Notes under the pieces: model-generated
What the model saw: the letters and a program-made list of their open reading frames with translations, nothing else
Told to the model about the DNA's origin: nothing
Database searches by the model: none
Assembly (NCBI GenBank): GCA_031265595.1
Contig: JAISCM010000204.1
Location: 1-14,836 of the forward strand
Length of the DNA stretch: 14,836 nucleotides
DNA from: Tannerellaceae bacterium
GTDB taxonomy: Bacteria > Bacteroidota > Bacteroidia > Bacteroidales > Tannerellaceae
Direction: 5' to 3'
Made by a program: the position numbers and the translations under genes
Part shown: positions 14,581 to 14,836 of the stretch, in pieces
Numbering within the stretch: position 1 is the first letter of the stretch
How the letters are laid out: each line of letters starts with the position of its first letter

Positions 14581-14749
14581 CGTACCACCCGGGTGGTACG
14601 GGTGGACCACCCAGGTGGTACAAGTGGACCACCCGGGTGAGACAGGTGGACCACCCGGGTGAGACAGGTGGACCACCCGGGTGAGGCAGGTGTATCACCC
14701 GGGTGAGGCAGGTGTATCACCCGGGTGAGGCAGGTGTATCACCTGGGTG
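14581..14749. repeat. 22-bp tandem array 3: eight CACCCGGGTG palindromic cores
   Basis: Cores start at 14586, 14608, 14630, 14652, 14674, 14696, 14718 and 14740, exactly 22 bp apart. Six are the perfect palindrome CACCCGGGTG; core 2 (CACCCAGGTG) and core 8 (CACCTGGGTG) differ by one base. The first core sits in a perfect 20-bp palindrome (14581-14600). The 12-bp spacers are graded: GTAC-type (2), AGACAGGTGGAC (2), then AGGCAGGTGTAT (3). The architecture (10-bp palindrome plus 12-bp spacer) is the same as array 1 although the sequences are unrelated. Confidence 0.92.
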
Positions 14750-14836
14750 AGACGATCAATAGGATACGACCAAACAATTACTTCTTTACGATCTGACTAC
14801 TTATACTTCACGTAGGATAGATTAGTTCATGGTAAA
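14750..14836. other. Right edge, nothing identified
   Basis: Unique sequence with no supported gene, promoter or RNA. It may be the upstream or downstream flank of a gene outside the window. Confidence 0.4.

Noticed and set aside
14486..14720. Two minus-strand open frames rich in Pro, Gly and His across array 3
   Set aside because: Same artefact: palindromic repeat DNA without stops. The unique part has no recognisable protein features.

Overview
The window looks like a chromosomal segment from a member of the Bacteroidota, probably Bacteroidales. Candidate promoters carry the TAnnTTTG -7 element of that phylum, Shine-Dalgarno motifs are weak or absent, and exported proteins have short Lys-rich signal peptides ending in AQ/SQ or a lipobox. 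Protein types (LemA/DUF2207, a lactonase-type propeller, Ig/MORN mosaics, fibronectin-like lipoproteins) also fit. The genus cannot be told from sequence alone.

Left part (1-4439, all genes on the minus strand, visibly richer in G+C). Reading leftward there is a LemA-DUF2207 fusion membrane protein (4376-1989), an unrecognised lipoprotein (1921-1037) and the N-terminal ~320 residues of a seven-bladed lactonase-family propeller (962 to beyond base 1).

Divergent intergenic region (4440-5123). It begins with six palindromic cores, CTTCGCGAAG or a one-base variant, at exact 22-bp spacing. Several hairpins, a perfect 16-bp palindrome, a candidate promoter at 4918-4925 and a doubtful 41-codon ORF follow.

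Central operon (5124-14073, plus strand, AT-richer). Seven tightly spaced genes start with a 1027-residue tubulin/FtsZ-like protein (GGTGSGS signature, Tubulin_2/FtsZl type). Next come a zinc-ribbon/one-TM/Ig/MORN protein, a secreted protein of unknown family, a secreted two-domain protein with a Pro linker, a secreted protein with an NTF2-like C-terminal domain, a protein ending in a probable 8-strand outer-membrane barrel, and a fibronectin-like lipoprotein. The first two genes overlap by ATGA, the second and third by TAATG, and the other gaps are 12-23 bp. The inferred picture is a cytoplasmic tubulin-like GTPase connected across the inner membrane to periplasmic and outer-membrane partners. 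Makarova and Koonin (2010) predicted a multicomponent membrane-remodelling system around one FtsZ-like family, with vWA, GTPase and OmpA-family partners. This operon has a different partner set, with no vWA or GTPase gene in view, and is the best candidate for an undescribed system here.

Right part (14074-14836) holds no convincing gene. It contains a small hairpin, a 350-bp element bounded by 31-bp perfect inverted repeats that encloses ten 22-bp tandem units, and then eight palindromic CACCCGGGTG cores, again exactly 22 bp apart. Three arrays of unrelated sequence therefore share one period and bracket the operon.
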